A stretch of 42,148 bases of DNA from an uncultured Eubacteriales bacterium (GCA_902761365.1 CACWJZ010000015.1:1-42148); one strand, 5' to 3'; positions 8,998 through 16,284 are shown, numbered from the stretch's first letter. Numbers and translations are program-made. Notes: a model not told the origin generated them from the letters alone.

Positions 8998-9894
8998 ATC
9001 CTCGATCAGCACGTCCATGGTGCCGCCGCAGACCATGCCCTCCATGGCCGCCACGTCGTTGGTCATGTCCACGGTGACCACCTGGCTTCTGCCCGTGCCG
9101 ATCAGCCGCCGGGCCGCCAGAATGGCCTGGTTCTCCCCGCAGCCGCCGCCGATGGTCCCGGCATTGTTCCCCAGCTTGTCCGTGCCCATGAGGGCGCCGC
9201 CCTTCACCGGCGTGGAGCCCTTGGTGGAGAGCACCAGCAGCAGGGCCGCGGGATGACTGTCGTCACGGAGGAAGCGCAGGGTGTCCAAGTCCGTATTCTG
9301 CTGGGGCAGAACGCCTTCGCCCGCGGGCAGGGCGTGGCGGGCCGCGATCAGCTCCGCCAGGATGGACACGGCGATCTCCGCCGGGGTCACCGCCCCGATG
9401 GAAAGGCCGATGGGCGCGTGGACCCGCCCGATGCGCTCTTGGTCATAGCCCTCTTCCGTCAGCAGCGCAAAGAGCCCTTTCACCCGGCGATGGGAGCCGA
9501 TCATGCCCAGATACCGGGGTTCGTTCCCCCGGAGCAGGTATTTCATGCAGGTCACGTCGTCCCTGTGGCCCCGGGTCAGCACGCACACGAAATCCCCCGC
9601 GCCGATGCTCAGCCGGGGCAGAGCGTTCTCAAAGCTGTCGCAGATGACCTCTTTGGCCTCCGGGAACCGGGTGTAGCTCGAGAAGGCGGGCCGATCATCC
9701 GCCACGCTCACCGCGAAGCCCACCTTCAGCGCCGCCTCGTAGAGGGCCAGCGACACGTGGCCGCCCCCCAGGAGGATCAGCCGCTCCGGGGGCAGGAACC
9801 GGCGGGTGTAGACCCGTTCGCCCACGGTCCGGGTCAGCGTCGCCTCCCGGCCTTCGGTCACCGCGTTCAAAATGTCCTGGAATTCCTTACGCAT
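8992..9894 (-). CDS. XdhC/CoxI-family molybdoenzyme accessory protein with reversed domain order
   Basis: XdhC-type proteins help insert or sulfurate the molybdenum cofactor of xanthine-dehydrogenase-like enzymes. In this 300-residue protein the Rossmann (XdhC_C) part comes first: RLILLGGGHVSLALYEAA near residue 40, SVADDRPAF, TRGHRDD, LGMIGSHRR, APIGLSIGAVTPAEIAVSI. The XdhC_CoxI part follows from about residue 220: LVLSTKGSTPVKGGALMG and AGTIGGGCGENQAI. Canonical XdhC has the opposite order. The ATG overlaps the HD gene's stop by 8 nt, implying coupling. No molybdenum hydroxylase is in the window. Confidence 0.82.
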   Translation of the reverse strand: MRKEFQDILNAVTEGREATLTRTVGERVYTRRFLPPERLILLGGGHVSLALYEAALKVGFAVSVADDRPAFSSYTRFPEAKEVICDSFENALPRLSIGAGDFVCVLTRGHRDDVTCMKYLLRGNEPRYLGMIGSHRRVKGLFALLTEEGYDQERIGRVHAPIGLSIGAVTPAEIAVSILAELIAARHALPAGEGVLPQQNTDLDTLRFLRDDSHPAALLLVLSTKGSTPVKGGALMGTDKLGNNAGTIGGGCGENQAILAARRLIGTGRSQVVTVDMTNDVAAMEGMVCGGTMDVLIEDM

Positions 9895-10456
9895 CCCGCT
9901 GCGCCTCGTACGCCTTCATGGCGTCCAGGGTGTCGGAAAGGAGCTGCTCGAGGGGCCAGCCCAGCATGTCCGCCCCCTGCTCGATCACGTCCCGGGAGCA
10001 TCCGGCGGCGAAGTTCAGGGTCTTATACTTCTTCTTCAATGACTTCAGGCTCACCTCGCCCACCCGCTTGTTGGGGTGGATCAGGGCCACGGCCCCGATG
10101 AGGCCGGTGAGCTCGTCCGTGGCGAAGAGCACCTTCTCCATCTCGTGCTCCGGCTTCACGTCGTTGTGATGGCCGTAGCCGTGGCTGATGATGGCCCGGA
10201 TGAGCCGGGGGTCCAGATCGAGGCCCTCCATGATCTCCTTCGTCTTGTGGCAGTGCTGCTCCGGCCACTTCTCGTAGTCCAGGTCATGCAGCAGCCCCAC
10301 CAGCTTCCAGAAGTCCTTCTCCGCGCCGTAACCCAGCTTGTCCGCGTACCAGCCCATGACCGCCTCCACGGTCTCGCCGTGCTGCAGATGGAAGGGCTCC
10401 TGATTGTATTCTCGAAGCAGGTCCCAGGCCTCCGCCCGGGTGATCTCTCTTGCCAT
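9887..10456 (-). CDS. HD-domain hydrolase
   Basis: A 189-residue HD-superfamily metal-dependent phosphohydrolase. The hallmark motifs are visible: LQHGETVEAVMGWYA, LVGLLHDLDYEKWPEQH (HD) near residue 57, and IISHGYGHHNDVKP near 90. A C-terminal helical half is typical of predicted HDIG proteins acting on nucleotides. ATG at 10456 is preferred because AAGGAGG stands eight bases upstream; a TTG two codons earlier lacks that spacing. The gene overlaps the XdhC-like gene by 8 nt. Substrate unknown; the pairing with XdhC suggests purine or cofactor metabolism, as inference only. Confidence 0.85.
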   Translation of the reverse strand: MAREITRAEAWDLLREYNQEPFHLQHGETVEAVMGWYADKLGYGAEKDFWKLVGLLHDLDYEKWPEQHCHKTKEIMEGLDLDPRLIRAIISHGYGHHNDVKPEHEMEKVLFATDELTGLIGAVALIHPNKRVGEVSLKSLKKKYKTLNFAAGCSRDVIEQGADMLGWPLEQLLSDTLDAMKAYEAQRDA

Positions 10457-10539
10457 ATCCAAGACCTCCTTGCCATTGGGATTCTGGCCTATTATAGGAA
10501 GAAAAGGGGGCGGCTGTCAATTCCCGATCCATGCAAAAG

Positions 10540-10559
10540 CCCTCTCTTCTCAGAGAGGG
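10540..10559 (-). terminator. Possible weak terminator hairpin
   Basis: CCCTCTCT (10540-10547), loop TCTC, AGAGAGGG (10552-10559). On the minus strand it is followed by CTTTTGC, a short T-tract. It may end transcription coming from the coat-protein gene before the HD operon. Confidence 0.35.
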
Positions 10560-10598
10560 TAAATCATCATAGGTGTGATTCGCGCGGTAAAATCAGGC

Positions 10599-10760
10599 TC
10601 ACCGGGCAACACAAGCGAGGTGTAGCCGAGCGAACTCGATCAACGGGGGAAGAACGCGCGGCTGTTAATCTGTGAGATTCAGCGACATGTGCGGTGAATC
10701 TCACACCTTGCAGGCCCCGCCGCTCGGTACGCCGTAGGCGTATAGGCGGGACCTGGAAGC
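10599..10760 (+). repeat. Structured repeat element C, copy 1
   Basis: About 160 bp closely matching, in inverted orientation, 24556-24715. Shared blocks are CACCGGGCAACACAAGCGAG, GTGTAGCCGAGCGAACTCG, GGGGGAAGAACGCGC, ACATGTGCGG and GGCGGGACCTGGAAG. The stem GTGAGATTC/GAATCTCAC (10671-10703 region) covaries with GTGAGATCC/GGATCTCAC in the other copy. A second stem (GGCCCCGCC with GGCGGGACC) encloses TACGCC-gta-GGCGTA. No ORF is conserved between copies. Confidence 0.75.
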
Positions 10761-10777
10761 CCCGCCGCAGCGGACAC

Positions 10778-10810
10778 TGACAGTTGAAAAACGCAGTTTT
10801 TCAACTGTCA
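10778..10810. repeat. 14-bp perfect hairpin at the end of the coat-protein gene
   Basis: TGACAGTTGAAAAA (10778-10791), loop CGCAG, TTTTTCAACTGTCA (10797-10810). The last bases are the stop codon of the minus-strand coat gene. It also closes element C1; C2 ends in a different but equally long hairpin. Confidence 0.6.
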
Positions 10811-11263
10811 AGCGCACATGCCATGACAGACCATGTAATCGTAGAGCATCTGCCCGTGCTCCTGCTCCTCCTTCTGGATGTGGTTCAGGGCCTCCCGGGC
10901 GCCGGCGTCGGTGAACTCGAAGATGCAGGTGTCGTACACGCTGGACACGTGCTTTTCCGTGTCCAGGGCATCCTTGAGCAGGTACTCGTCGGTCTTGCTG
11001 TCGGATTTCTTCGTGGCCTTCCCGTTCCCGGGCTGGCTGCTCTGCCCGCCCTGGCTGCCGCCCGACATCATGGGTACCGTGCCCTGCATCAGCTGGTTGA
11101 TGGTCTCCAAATGTTCCTCCTCCTTGGTGCGGATGGTCAAAAACAGGTCCGCCAGCGCCTGGTCCTCGGCCTTCTGGGCGTACTGGCCGTACTTCTCGAT
11201 GCAGATCTCCTCCGAAGTCTTGAGGTCCTGCAGCAGCATGGATTCCTTTTGTGTCAGTTTCAT
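10808..11263 (-). CDS. CotF-like spore coat / ferritin-like protein
   Basis: A 151-residue two-part helical protein. The first half, MKLTQKESMLLQDLKTSEE and CIEKYGQYAQKAEDQAL, and the second, LLKDALDTEKHVSSVYD and IQKEEQEHGQMLYDYM, resemble the coat-F/ferritin-like four-helix family. A flexible Gly/Ser/Gln linker (SGGSQGGQSSQPGNG) joins them. ATG at 11263 is chosen because GAGGTG stands nine bases before it; ATG at 11272 would abut the Shine-Dalgarno. CotF-type proteins sit in the spore coat. Divergent from azlC. The stop codon lies inside a hairpin. Confidence 0.7.
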   Translation of the reverse strand: MKLTQKESMLLQDLKTSEEICIEKYGQYAQKAEDQALADLFLTIRTKEEEHLETINQLMQGTVPMMSGGSQGGQSSQPGNGKATKKSDSKTDEYLLKDALDTEKHVSSVYDTCIFEFTDAGAREALNHIQKEEQEHGQMLYDYMVCHGMCA

Positions 11264-11350
11264 TGTTTTCATCACCTCGCCCATAGGATGGCCGGAGGAG
11301 AAAACCGCCATGCAGTCCCGATAAAACCGGTGCTTTTTTGCGCTTTTCTC

Positions 11351-11379
11351 TTGCAATCCGCGCTCCGCTGTCGTATACT
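11351..11379 (+). promoter_or_regulatory. azlCD promoter
   Basis: TTGCAA (11351-11356), 17 bp, TATACT (11374-11379), 27 bp before the azlC start. Confidence 0.65.
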
Positions 11380-11406
11380 GTCCCATATTTTCACGGGAGG
11401 CGCATC

Positions 11407-12117
11407 ATGGAGGCGTACGGCTACAGGGAGGGACTCAGGGACGGGCTGCCCATCGGCCTGGGGTATCTTTCCGTGTCCTTCGGCTTCGCCATCTGGGCGG
11501 TGAAGCAGGGCATCCCGGGCCTCACGTTGATCCTCCTGTCCGGCACCAATCTGACCTCCGCGGGCCAGGTGGCGGGCGTCACGGTCATGGCGGCGGGCGG
11601 GCTGCTCATCGAGCTTGCTTTGACGGAGTTCATCATCAACCTGCGCTATGCCCTCATGAGCGTCACCCTGACCCAGAAGCTCTCGCCCACCTTCAGCCTG
11701 TGGCAGCGGATGCTGGCGGCCTTCTTCGTCACCGACGAGATCTTTGCCGTGTCCTCCACCCGCAAGGGCCTCCTGACCTTCCCCTACATGATGGGCCTCG
11801 GGTGCCTGCCCTGGATCGGCTGGACCTTGGGCACGGCCCTGGGCGCCTTCGCGGGGGAGCTGCTGCCCGCCGCCCTCTCCGCCGCCCTGGGCATCGCCAT
11901 CTACGGCATGTTCATGGCCATCATCGTGCCGGGGGCCCTGGAGGAGCAGGGGGTGCTGCTGGCCATCCTGGCCGCCGTGGGCCTGGGCCTGGCGCTCCGG
12001 TATGTGCCCCTGTTCCGCTTCCTGTCGGAGGGCTTTGTCATCATCATCAGCGCCGTGTGCGGGGCCTGCGTCGCCGCCTGGCTAAAGCCCGTACAGGCGG
12101 GGGAGGGGGACGCATGA
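11407..12117 (+). CDS. azlC: AzlC-family branched-chain amino-acid exporter, large subunit
   Basis: A 236-residue membrane protein beginning with GYREGLRDGLPIGLGYLSVS, a typical AzlC opening, followed by about seven hydrophobic segments (for example TNLTSAGQVAGVTVMAAGG and PWIGWTLGTALGAFAGELLP). With AzlD it forms an exporter for branched-chain amino acids or analogues. RBS GGGAGG is six bases before ATG. The last codons overlap the azlD start (ATGA), indicating translational coupling. Confidence 0.92.
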   Translation: MEAYGYREGLRDGLPIGLGYLSVSFGFAIWAVKQGIPGLTLILLSGTNLTSAGQVAGVTVMAAGGLLIELALTEFIINLRYALMSVTLTQKLSPTFSLWQRMLAAFFVTDEIFAVSSTRKGLLTFPYMMGLGCLPWIGWTLGTALGAFAGELLPAALSAALGIAIYGMFMAIIVPGALEEQGVLLAILAAVGLGLALRYVPLFRFLSEGFVIIISAVCGACVAAWLKPVQAGEGDA

Positions 12118-12422
12118 AGCTGTATCTCTACCTGCTGGTCATGGCCGGCGTCACCTATCTTATCCGCATGCTGCCCCTTGCCTTCTTCCGCAAGAAGATC
12201 ACCAGCCCCTTTTTGCTGGGGGTCCTGCACTACATGCCCTTCGCGGTGTTGGGGACCATGACCGTCCCCGCCATCTTCACCTCCACCGGCGAGCCCATCT
12301 CCGCCGTGGCGGGCTTTTTGGTGGCCCTCCTCCTGGGCCTCAAGCGCCGCTCCCTCATCGAGGTGGCCCTGGCCGCCACCGCCGCGGCGTATGTGACCTC
12401 CCTGCTTTTGCAGGCATTTTGA
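12114..12422 (+). CDS. azlD: AzlD-family transport subunit
   Basis: A 102-residue protein with three to four hydrophobic segments. It opens MKLYLYLLVMAGVTYLIRML and contains PLAFFRKKI, HYMPFAVLGTMTVPAIF and the C-terminal AATAAAYVTSLLLQ, all characteristic of AzlD. It is the small partner of AzlC, with a 4-nt overlap (ATGA). Length is normal for the family. Confidence 0.92.
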   Translation: MKLYLYLLVMAGVTYLIRMLPLAFFRKKITSPFLLGVLHYMPFAVLGTMTVPAIFTSTGEPISAVAGFLVALLLGLKRRSLIEVALAATAAAYVTSLLLQAF

Positions 12423-12435
12423 CTTTTCTCCACTC

Positions 12436-12504
12436 GTAGGGGCGATTCATGAATCGCCCGCCCAAGTTACGTTCAAAAGCGGGCCGATCGTGATCGGCCC
12501 CTAC
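12436..12504. repeat. REP pair R1/R2 (head-facing-out BIME-like unit)
   Basis: R1 (12436-12459) is a GTAG head plus the perfect 20-bp palindrome GGGCGATTCATGAATCGCCC. R2 (12481-12504) is the same design inverted: GGGCCGATCGTGATCGGCCC plus CTAC. They are 21 bp apart, between azlD and the merR promoter. Confidence 0.85.
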
Positions 12505-12546
12505 AACACCACTGCAAAATCCTGGCGTCCCTCCGAAAAAAAAGAC

Positions 12547-12577
12547 TTGACCCTGACGTAACGTCAGGGTTTATACT
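12547..12577 (+). promoter_or_regulatory. MerR-type operator-promoter
   Basis: TTGACC (12547-12552) and TATACT (12572-12577) are separated by 19 bp, the long spacer typical of MerR activation. The spacer carries the perfect dyad CCCTGACGTAACGTCAGGG (12551-12569). The following gene is the regulator itself, so autoregulation is expected. Confidence 0.9.
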
Positions 12578-12601
12578 TATGCGCGAAGGGAGGCGATGGC
12601 C

Positions 12602-13333
12602 ATGATGACGGTCCATGAGGTCAGCGAGCTCACCGGCGTCAGCGTCCGGGCCCTGCACCATTACGACCAGCTGGGGCTGCTGAAGCCCGCGGCGGTCACC
12701 GAGGCGGGGTATCGGCTGTACGACGAGGATTCCCTCGTCCGGCTCCAGAGCATCCTGCTCTTTCGGGAGCTGCAGTTCCCGCTGAAGGACATCGGGGCCA
12801 TATTGGACAGCCCCGTCTTCGACAGGAACAGGGCGCTGGACCAGCAGATCCACCTGCTGGAGCTGCAGAAGGAACATTTGGAGAACCTGATCGACTTAGC
12901 CAAAGGTATCAAAGGCATGGGGGTGAAACACTTGACGGATTTTAGAGCATTCGACACCAGGAAGATCGACGAGTACGCCCGGGAGGCCAAGGCGTCCTGG
13001 GGCAAGACGCCCGAGTGGCAGGAGTACGAGCAAAAAGCCCAGGGGCGCACCCGGGAGGACAACGCCGCTCTGGCCCGGGGCATGATGGACATTTTCGCCG
13101 AATTCGGTGCCATCCGGGACCGGGACCCCGCCGCGCCCGAGGCCCAGGCCCTGGTGCAAAAGCTCCAGGGGTACATCACGGAGCATTTTTACACCTGTTC
13201 GGACACCATTTTGCTGAGCCTGTCCAAGATGTACGACGGCGGCGGCACCATGACGGAGAATATCGACAAGGTCGGCGGCCCCGGCACGGGCGATTTTGCG
13301 GCCCGGGCCATCGCGGCGCATTGCAACAGGTAA
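12602..13333 (+). CDS. MerR-family regulator with TipAS-like ligand domain
   Basis: A 243-residue regulator. The N-terminal MerR HTH is VHEVSELTGVSVRALHHYDQ followed by LGLLKPAAVTEAGYRLYDED, then a dimerisation coiled coil with ALDQQIHLLELQKEHLENLI. Residues about 120-243 (EWQEYEQKAQGRTREDNAAL through TMTENIDKVGGPGTGDFAARAI) match the TipAS antibiotic-recognition fold. ATG at 12602 lies eight bases after GGGAGG. It probably senses a drug-like ligand and activates its own promoter, which has the 19-bp spacer. No efflux gene is adjacent. Confidence 0.9.
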   Translation: MMTVHEVSELTGVSVRALHHYDQLGLLKPAAVTEAGYRLYDEDSLVRLQSILLFRELQFPLKDIGAILDSPVFDRNRALDQQIHLLELQKEHLENLIDLAKGIKGMGVKHLTDFRAFDTRKIDEYAREAKASWGKTPEWQEYEQKAQGRTREDNAALARGMMDIFAEFGAIRDRDPAAPEAQALVQKLQGYITEHFYTCSDTILLSLSKMYDGGGTMTENIDKVGGPGTGDFAARAIAAHCNR

Positions 13334-13359
13334 AGGAAAGTCGTTGGCGTTCATCCTTT

Positions 13360-13523
13360 CTGTCATCCTGACCGAGGGAGCGAAAACATACCGGCAGTTT
13401 TCGCGTAGAAGCATAAGCGACCGAGTGGAAGGACCTCTGAACGGAGCGGGGAGAAACGAGATGCTTTCACACCGTATGAGCTTTTGCGATCAGAGATCCC
13501 TCGACTAACGTTCGGGATGACAG
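13360..13523. repeat. MITE-like element with CTGTCATCC terminal inverted repeats
   Basis: The 164-bp sequence begins CTGTCATCCTGACC-GAGGGA and ends with the inverse TCCCTCGAC...GGATGACAG. Its interior (gagggagcgaaaac, gcgaccgagtgg, ggacctctgaacgg) recurs at 20069-20155. No protein is encoded, so it looks like a small non-autonomous mobile repeat. Confidence 0.65.
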
Positions 13524-13565
13524 GATAACGGGCAAGTTACGCCATTCAAAGGAACGCAGGTACAG

Positions 13566-13594
13566 TTGCGCTGAAGAGCAAAAAGCGGTATACT
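13566..13594 (+). promoter_or_regulatory. Promoter of the macro-domain gene
   Basis: TTGCGC (13566-13571), 17 bp, TATACT (13589-13594), 28 bp before the start codon, followed by RBS AAGGAGG. Confidence 0.6.
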
Positions 13595-13622
13595 CATCCT
13601 ATCAACAACAAGGAGGGCGGGT

Positions 13623-14711
13623 ATGCCTCTTTTATTGGTGCGCAACGACATTACGAAGATGACCGTGGACGCCATCGTCAACGCGGCCAATCCTTCGCTC
13701 TTAGGCGGCGGCGGGGTGGACGGCGCCATCCACCGGGCCGCGGGGCCGGAGCTGCTGGCGGAATGCCGGACGTTGGGCGGCTGCCAGACCGGGGACGCGA
13801 AGATCACCGGCGCCTACCGATTGCACGCCCAATACGTCATCCACACGGTGGGGCCCATCTGGCGCGGGGGCGGGCACGGGGAGGAGCATCTTTTGCGTTC
13901 CTGCTACCGCCGTTCCCTGGCGCTGGCGGCGGACCGCGGCTGCGAGACCGTGGCTTTTCCCCTGATCTCCAGCGGCGTCTACGGCTACCCCAAGGCGGAC
14001 GCCTTTCGGGTGGCCACCGAGGCCATCAGCGCCTTTTTGGCCGATCACGATCTCACGGTCTACCTGGTCCTCTTCGACAAGGCGGCCTATCTTCAGGGCG
14101 ACCGCTTTGGGGATGTTCAGAGCTTCATCGACGACGCCTACGCCGAAACAGAGCTGAAGCGCCCCCGGAACCTGTATTCCAACCGCTGGGCACAGGAGCC
14201 CCGGGACAGGCTGGCGGACACGGGCGAGTTCCGCATTGTCAGGGAGGAGGACGCCTGCCCGTATGAGGCGGCCCCATCCGCTGCGTCCAAGGCCCCCCGG
14301 AAGAGGCCCAAGCCCCTGGCCCGGATGGAAAAGGCGACGGACCGGGACCTGGACGATATGCTCCGACAGCTGGACGAGGGATTTTCCACCACATTGCTGA
14401 AGCTCATCGATCAGAAGGGCCTGACCGACGTGCAGTGCTACAAGAAGGCGAATATCGACCGGAAGCTCTTCTCCAAGATCCGGTCCGACCCCCGCTACAA
14501 GCCCTCCAAGACCACCGCCGTGGCCTTCGCCCTGGCGCTGGAGCTCACCCTCCCCGAGGCTCAGTCCCTCCTCTCCCGGGCGGGCTACACCCTCTCCCAC
14601 AGCTACCTTAGCGACATTCTCGTGGAATACTGCATCCGGCAGAAGCAGTACGATGTCCTTGCCGTCAACGAGCTCCTCTTTTCCTACGACCAGCCCCTTT
14701 TAGGCAGTTGA
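13623..14711 (+). CDS. Macro domain protein with C-terminal helical/HTH-like domain
   Basis: The 362-residue protein starts with a complete macro domain (residues about 1-155): [41 protein letters not shown] and [13 protein letters not shown] are the ADP-ribose-binding signatures. It could hydrolyse or read ADP-ribose or O-acetyl-ADP-ribose. After a basic linker ([10 protein letters not shown]), residues about 240-362 ([20 protein letters not shown] and [20 protein letters not shown]) look like an XRE-like helical domain. Strong RBS AAGGAGGG. A VWA gene follows after 298 bp, with a promoter-like -10 between, so co-transcription is uncertain. Confidence 0.85.
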   Translation: MPLLLVRNDITKMTVDAIVNAANPSLLGGGGVDGAIHRAAGPELLAECRTLGGCQTGDAKITGAYRLHAQYVIHTVGPIWRGGGHGEEHLLRSCYRRSLALAADRGCETVAFPLISSGVYGYPKADAFRVATEAISAFLADHDLTVYLVLFDKAAYLQGDRFGDVQSFIDDAYAETELKRPRNLYSNRWAQEPRDRLADTGEFRIVREEDACPYEAAPSAASKAPRKRPKPLARMEKATDRDLDDMLRQLDEGFSTTLLKLIDQKGLTDVQCYKKANIDRKLFSKIRSDPRYKPSKTTAVAFALALELTLPEAQSLLSRAGYTLSHSYLSDILVEYCIRQKQYDVLAVNELLFSYDQPLLGS

Positions 14712-14763
14712 TTTCAGGCTGTCAAGAAAGTGTGCCAGAAGCCGTTTTGTCCGTGCCCGAGCT

Positions 14764-14775
14764 ATAGTGCACTAT
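14764..14775. repeat. 12-bp perfect palindrome
   Basis: ATAGTGCACTAT between the macro gene and foldback F1. Could be an operator; no other support. Confidence 0.3.
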
Positions 14776-14780
14776 GCGAT

Positions 14781-14891
14781 GGGCCGGGAAAACGGCTAAT
14801 TTGCGACAGTTCAATTGGGAAAGGACGCCATTATGCGTCCTTTCTACCTCTGCTCTTTCTTTAGTATTCCTTGTCGCAAATGGCCTGGCCC
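14781..14891 (+). repeat. Three-tier foldback element, copy F1
   Basis: Nested perfect stems: ATTTGCGACA (14799-14808) with 14872-14881, and apical GAAAGGACGC (14819-14828) with 14835-14844, plus a short outer GGGCC/GGCCC. Copy F2 (16581-16706, inverted) has the same order of blocks with compensatory changes in both stems. It may stop transcription from the macro gene, but there is no T-run. Confidence 0.7.
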
Positions 14892-14956
14892 TTTATCGAC
14901 AGCCTGATTTGTCGCCCGTCAAGCGACCAAACCCACCATCGGATAGCCTATACTGT

Positions 14957-14986
14957 GGTCACAGGGTCAAAAGATCCGGTGACCAT
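14957..14986 (+). promoter_or_regulatory. 5' leader hairpin and -10 of the VWA gene
   Basis: TATACT at 14949-14954 is a good -10, but its -35 region is poor. Immediately downstream TGGTCAC and GTGACCA pair around an inner GGGTC/GATCC stem, forming a hairpin 20 bp upstream of the RBS; it may be an operator or an mRNA leader structure. Confidence 0.35.
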
Positions 14987-15009
14987 TTTTGTTTAGGAGG
15001 TACAGAGCT

Positions 15010-15654
15010 ATGAAGAAGGGTTTGACGGAACTGGTGTTCATTTTGGACGAGAGCGGCAGCATGAGCGGTATGGAGGCGGACACCATCGGCGGCTTCAACA
15101 GCATGATCGACAAGCAGCGCCGGGAGGCGGGGGAGGCCTATGTGTCCACGGTGGCCTTTGCGAACGAGAGCCGGGTGATCCACGACCGGGTGCGCCTCGA
15201 TGAGGTGGCGCCCCTGACCCGGCGGGACTATACCCCCGGCGGCTGCACGGCCCTGCTGGACGCTTTGGGCGGGGCCATCCATCACATCGGGAACGTGCAC
15301 AAGTACGCCCGGGCCGAGGACGTGCCGGAGCACACCGTCTTCGTCATCACCACCGACGGCATGGAGAACGCCAGCCATCGGTACGGCCGCCGGGAGGTGA
15401 AAGACATGGTGGAGCGGCAAAAGGCCCGGTACGGCTGGGAATTCCTGTTCCTGGGGGCCAACATGGACGCCATCGCCGCCGCGGAGGACATCGGCATCCA
15501 GAGGGATCGGGCGGTGAAGTATGTTTCCGACGCCCAGGGCACGGAGCTCAACTATCGGGTGGTCAGCGACACCCTCTGCAAAATGCGCATGAGCCGCCCC
15601 GTCACCGCCTCCTGGAAGGCCGAGATCGAGGAGGACGAAGCGAAAAGGGGATAA
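15010..15654 (+). CDS. VWA-domain protein with intact MIDAS
   Basis: A 214-residue cytoplasmic von Willebrand factor A domain protein. The metal-ion-dependent adhesion site is complete: FILDESGSMSGME at residues about 8-20 (DxSxS), a Thr in the loop around TPGGCTALLDALG, and VITTDGMENAS. It has no signal peptide or membrane segment. RBS TTAGGAGG is nine bases before ATG at 15010. VWA proteins usually bind partner proteins through Mg2+, often with an ATPase; no MoxR-type ATPase is nearby. A functional link with the preceding macro-domain gene is a guess. Confidence 0.87.
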   Translation: MKKGLTELVFILDESGSMSGMEADTIGGFNSMIDKQRREAGEAYVSTVAFANESRVIHDRVRLDEVAPLTRRDYTPGGCTALLDALGGAIHHIGNVHKYARAEDVPEHTVFVITTDGMENASHRYGRREVKDMVERQKARYGWEFLFLGANMDAIAAAEDIGIQRDRAVKYVSDAQGTELNYRVVSDTLCKMRMSRPVTASWKAEIEEDEAKRG

Positions 15655-15666
15655 GGGGACGTTTAC

Positions 15667-15737
15667 GGGCCGGGCAAGCCACGGCTTCTACGGATGTGGG
15701 ACGATACGTAACCGTAGGGGAGGGGCTTGCCCCTCCC
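15667..15737. repeat. REP pair R3/R4 upstream of the transposase
   Basis: R3 (15667-15691) is an inverted, slightly degenerate copy (GGGCCGGGCAAGCCACGGC then TTCTAC). R4 (15714-15737) has the GTAGG head and palindrome GGGAGGGGCTTGCCCCTCCC. They are 22 bp apart. The same two variants recur as R11/R12 at 26310-26381. Confidence 0.85.
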
Positions 15738-15762
15738 GTGTTGCCTGTGGTATTCTGTTCTC

Positions 15763-16284
15763 ATGGAGAAAAAGGAAAAATATCCCAAAAGAAAGCGCAA
15801 TCGCCTGCCCCGATTCGATTACAGCACCCCCGGGGCGTATTTTATCACCATTTGTGCACACGAACACAAATGCGTTTTTTCACGCGTGCAGGTGTCAGAA
15901 CCCGTAGGGGACGGGCTTGCCCGTCCCGTAGTTATCCTTACGAACCTGGGGCACATCGTCGAACAACAGATCGCAGCTATCCCAAATCGATTTCCCACCG
16001 TCTCTGTGGATGCATATGTGATCATGCCCAACCATATACATTTGTTATTATCGTTGCATCAGGATGCGGGACGGGCAAGCCCGTCCCCTACGGTGGGAAA
16101 CATAGTCGGAACGCTTAAATCGCTGAGCGTACGAGCTGCCAAGCCATATCTGGGTGACAAGCCATTGTTTCAGCGCTCCTACTACGACCACGTGATCCGC
16201 GGCGAAAGGGACTACAGCGAAACGTGGGCCTACATGGACGGCAACCCCGGCCGCTGGGCGGAGGATGAGCTGTTCGCCCAATGA
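15763..16284 (+). CDS. REP-associated tyrosine transposase (RAYT, Y1/HUH family)
   Basis: A 173-residue single-stranded-DNA transposase of the IS200-like RAYT group, which mobilises REP palindromes. It opens RLPRFDYSTPGAYFITICAH, carries the HUH motif VIMPNHIHLLL (His91, His93) and the likely catalytic Tyr in FQRSYYDHVIRGERDY (140/141), and ends WAYMDGNPGRWAEDELF. Two exact copies of a 24-bp REP lie in frame inside the gene, encoding VGDGLARP (48-55) and about GRASPSPT (103-110). No Shine-Dalgarno is seen before ATG at 15763; TATTCT ends six bases upstream. Catalytic residues are present, so activity is plausible. Confidence 0.9.
   Translation: MEKKEKYPKRKRNRLPRFDYSTPGAYFITICAHEHKCVFSRVQVSEPVGDGLARPVVILTNLGHIVEQQIAAIPNRFPTVSVDAYVIMPNHIHLLLSLHQDAGRASPSPTVGNIVGTLKSLSVRAAKPYLGDKPLFQRSYYDHVIRGERDYSETWAYMDGNPGRWAEDELFAQ
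15904..16091. repeat. REP pair R5/R6 inside the RAYT coding sequence
   Basis: R5 at 15904-15927 (GTAGGGGACGGGC then TTGCCCGTCCC) and R6 at 16068-16091, its exact reverse complement over 24 bp. The 140 bp between them encode the HUH motif. Both are read through without breaking the frame. Confidence 0.9.

Larger units (their letters stand above)
10457..10807. other. Gene-free repeat region upstream of the HD gene
   Basis: No credible gene. It holds a CCCTCTCT/AGAGAGGG hairpin (10540-10559), repeat element C1 (about 10599-10760) and the arms of a terminal hairpin that runs into the coat-protein stop codon. Confidence 0.7.

Noticed and set aside
12436-12504. Intrinsic terminator for azlCD
   Set aside because: The hairpins are there, but no T-tract follows and the GTAGGGG heads identify them as REPs; a terminator effect remains possible but unproven.
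14774-15013. Small ORF between the macro and VWA genes
   Set aside because: Its frame runs through foldback element F1 and the VWA leader; no RBS, and composition is not protein-like.
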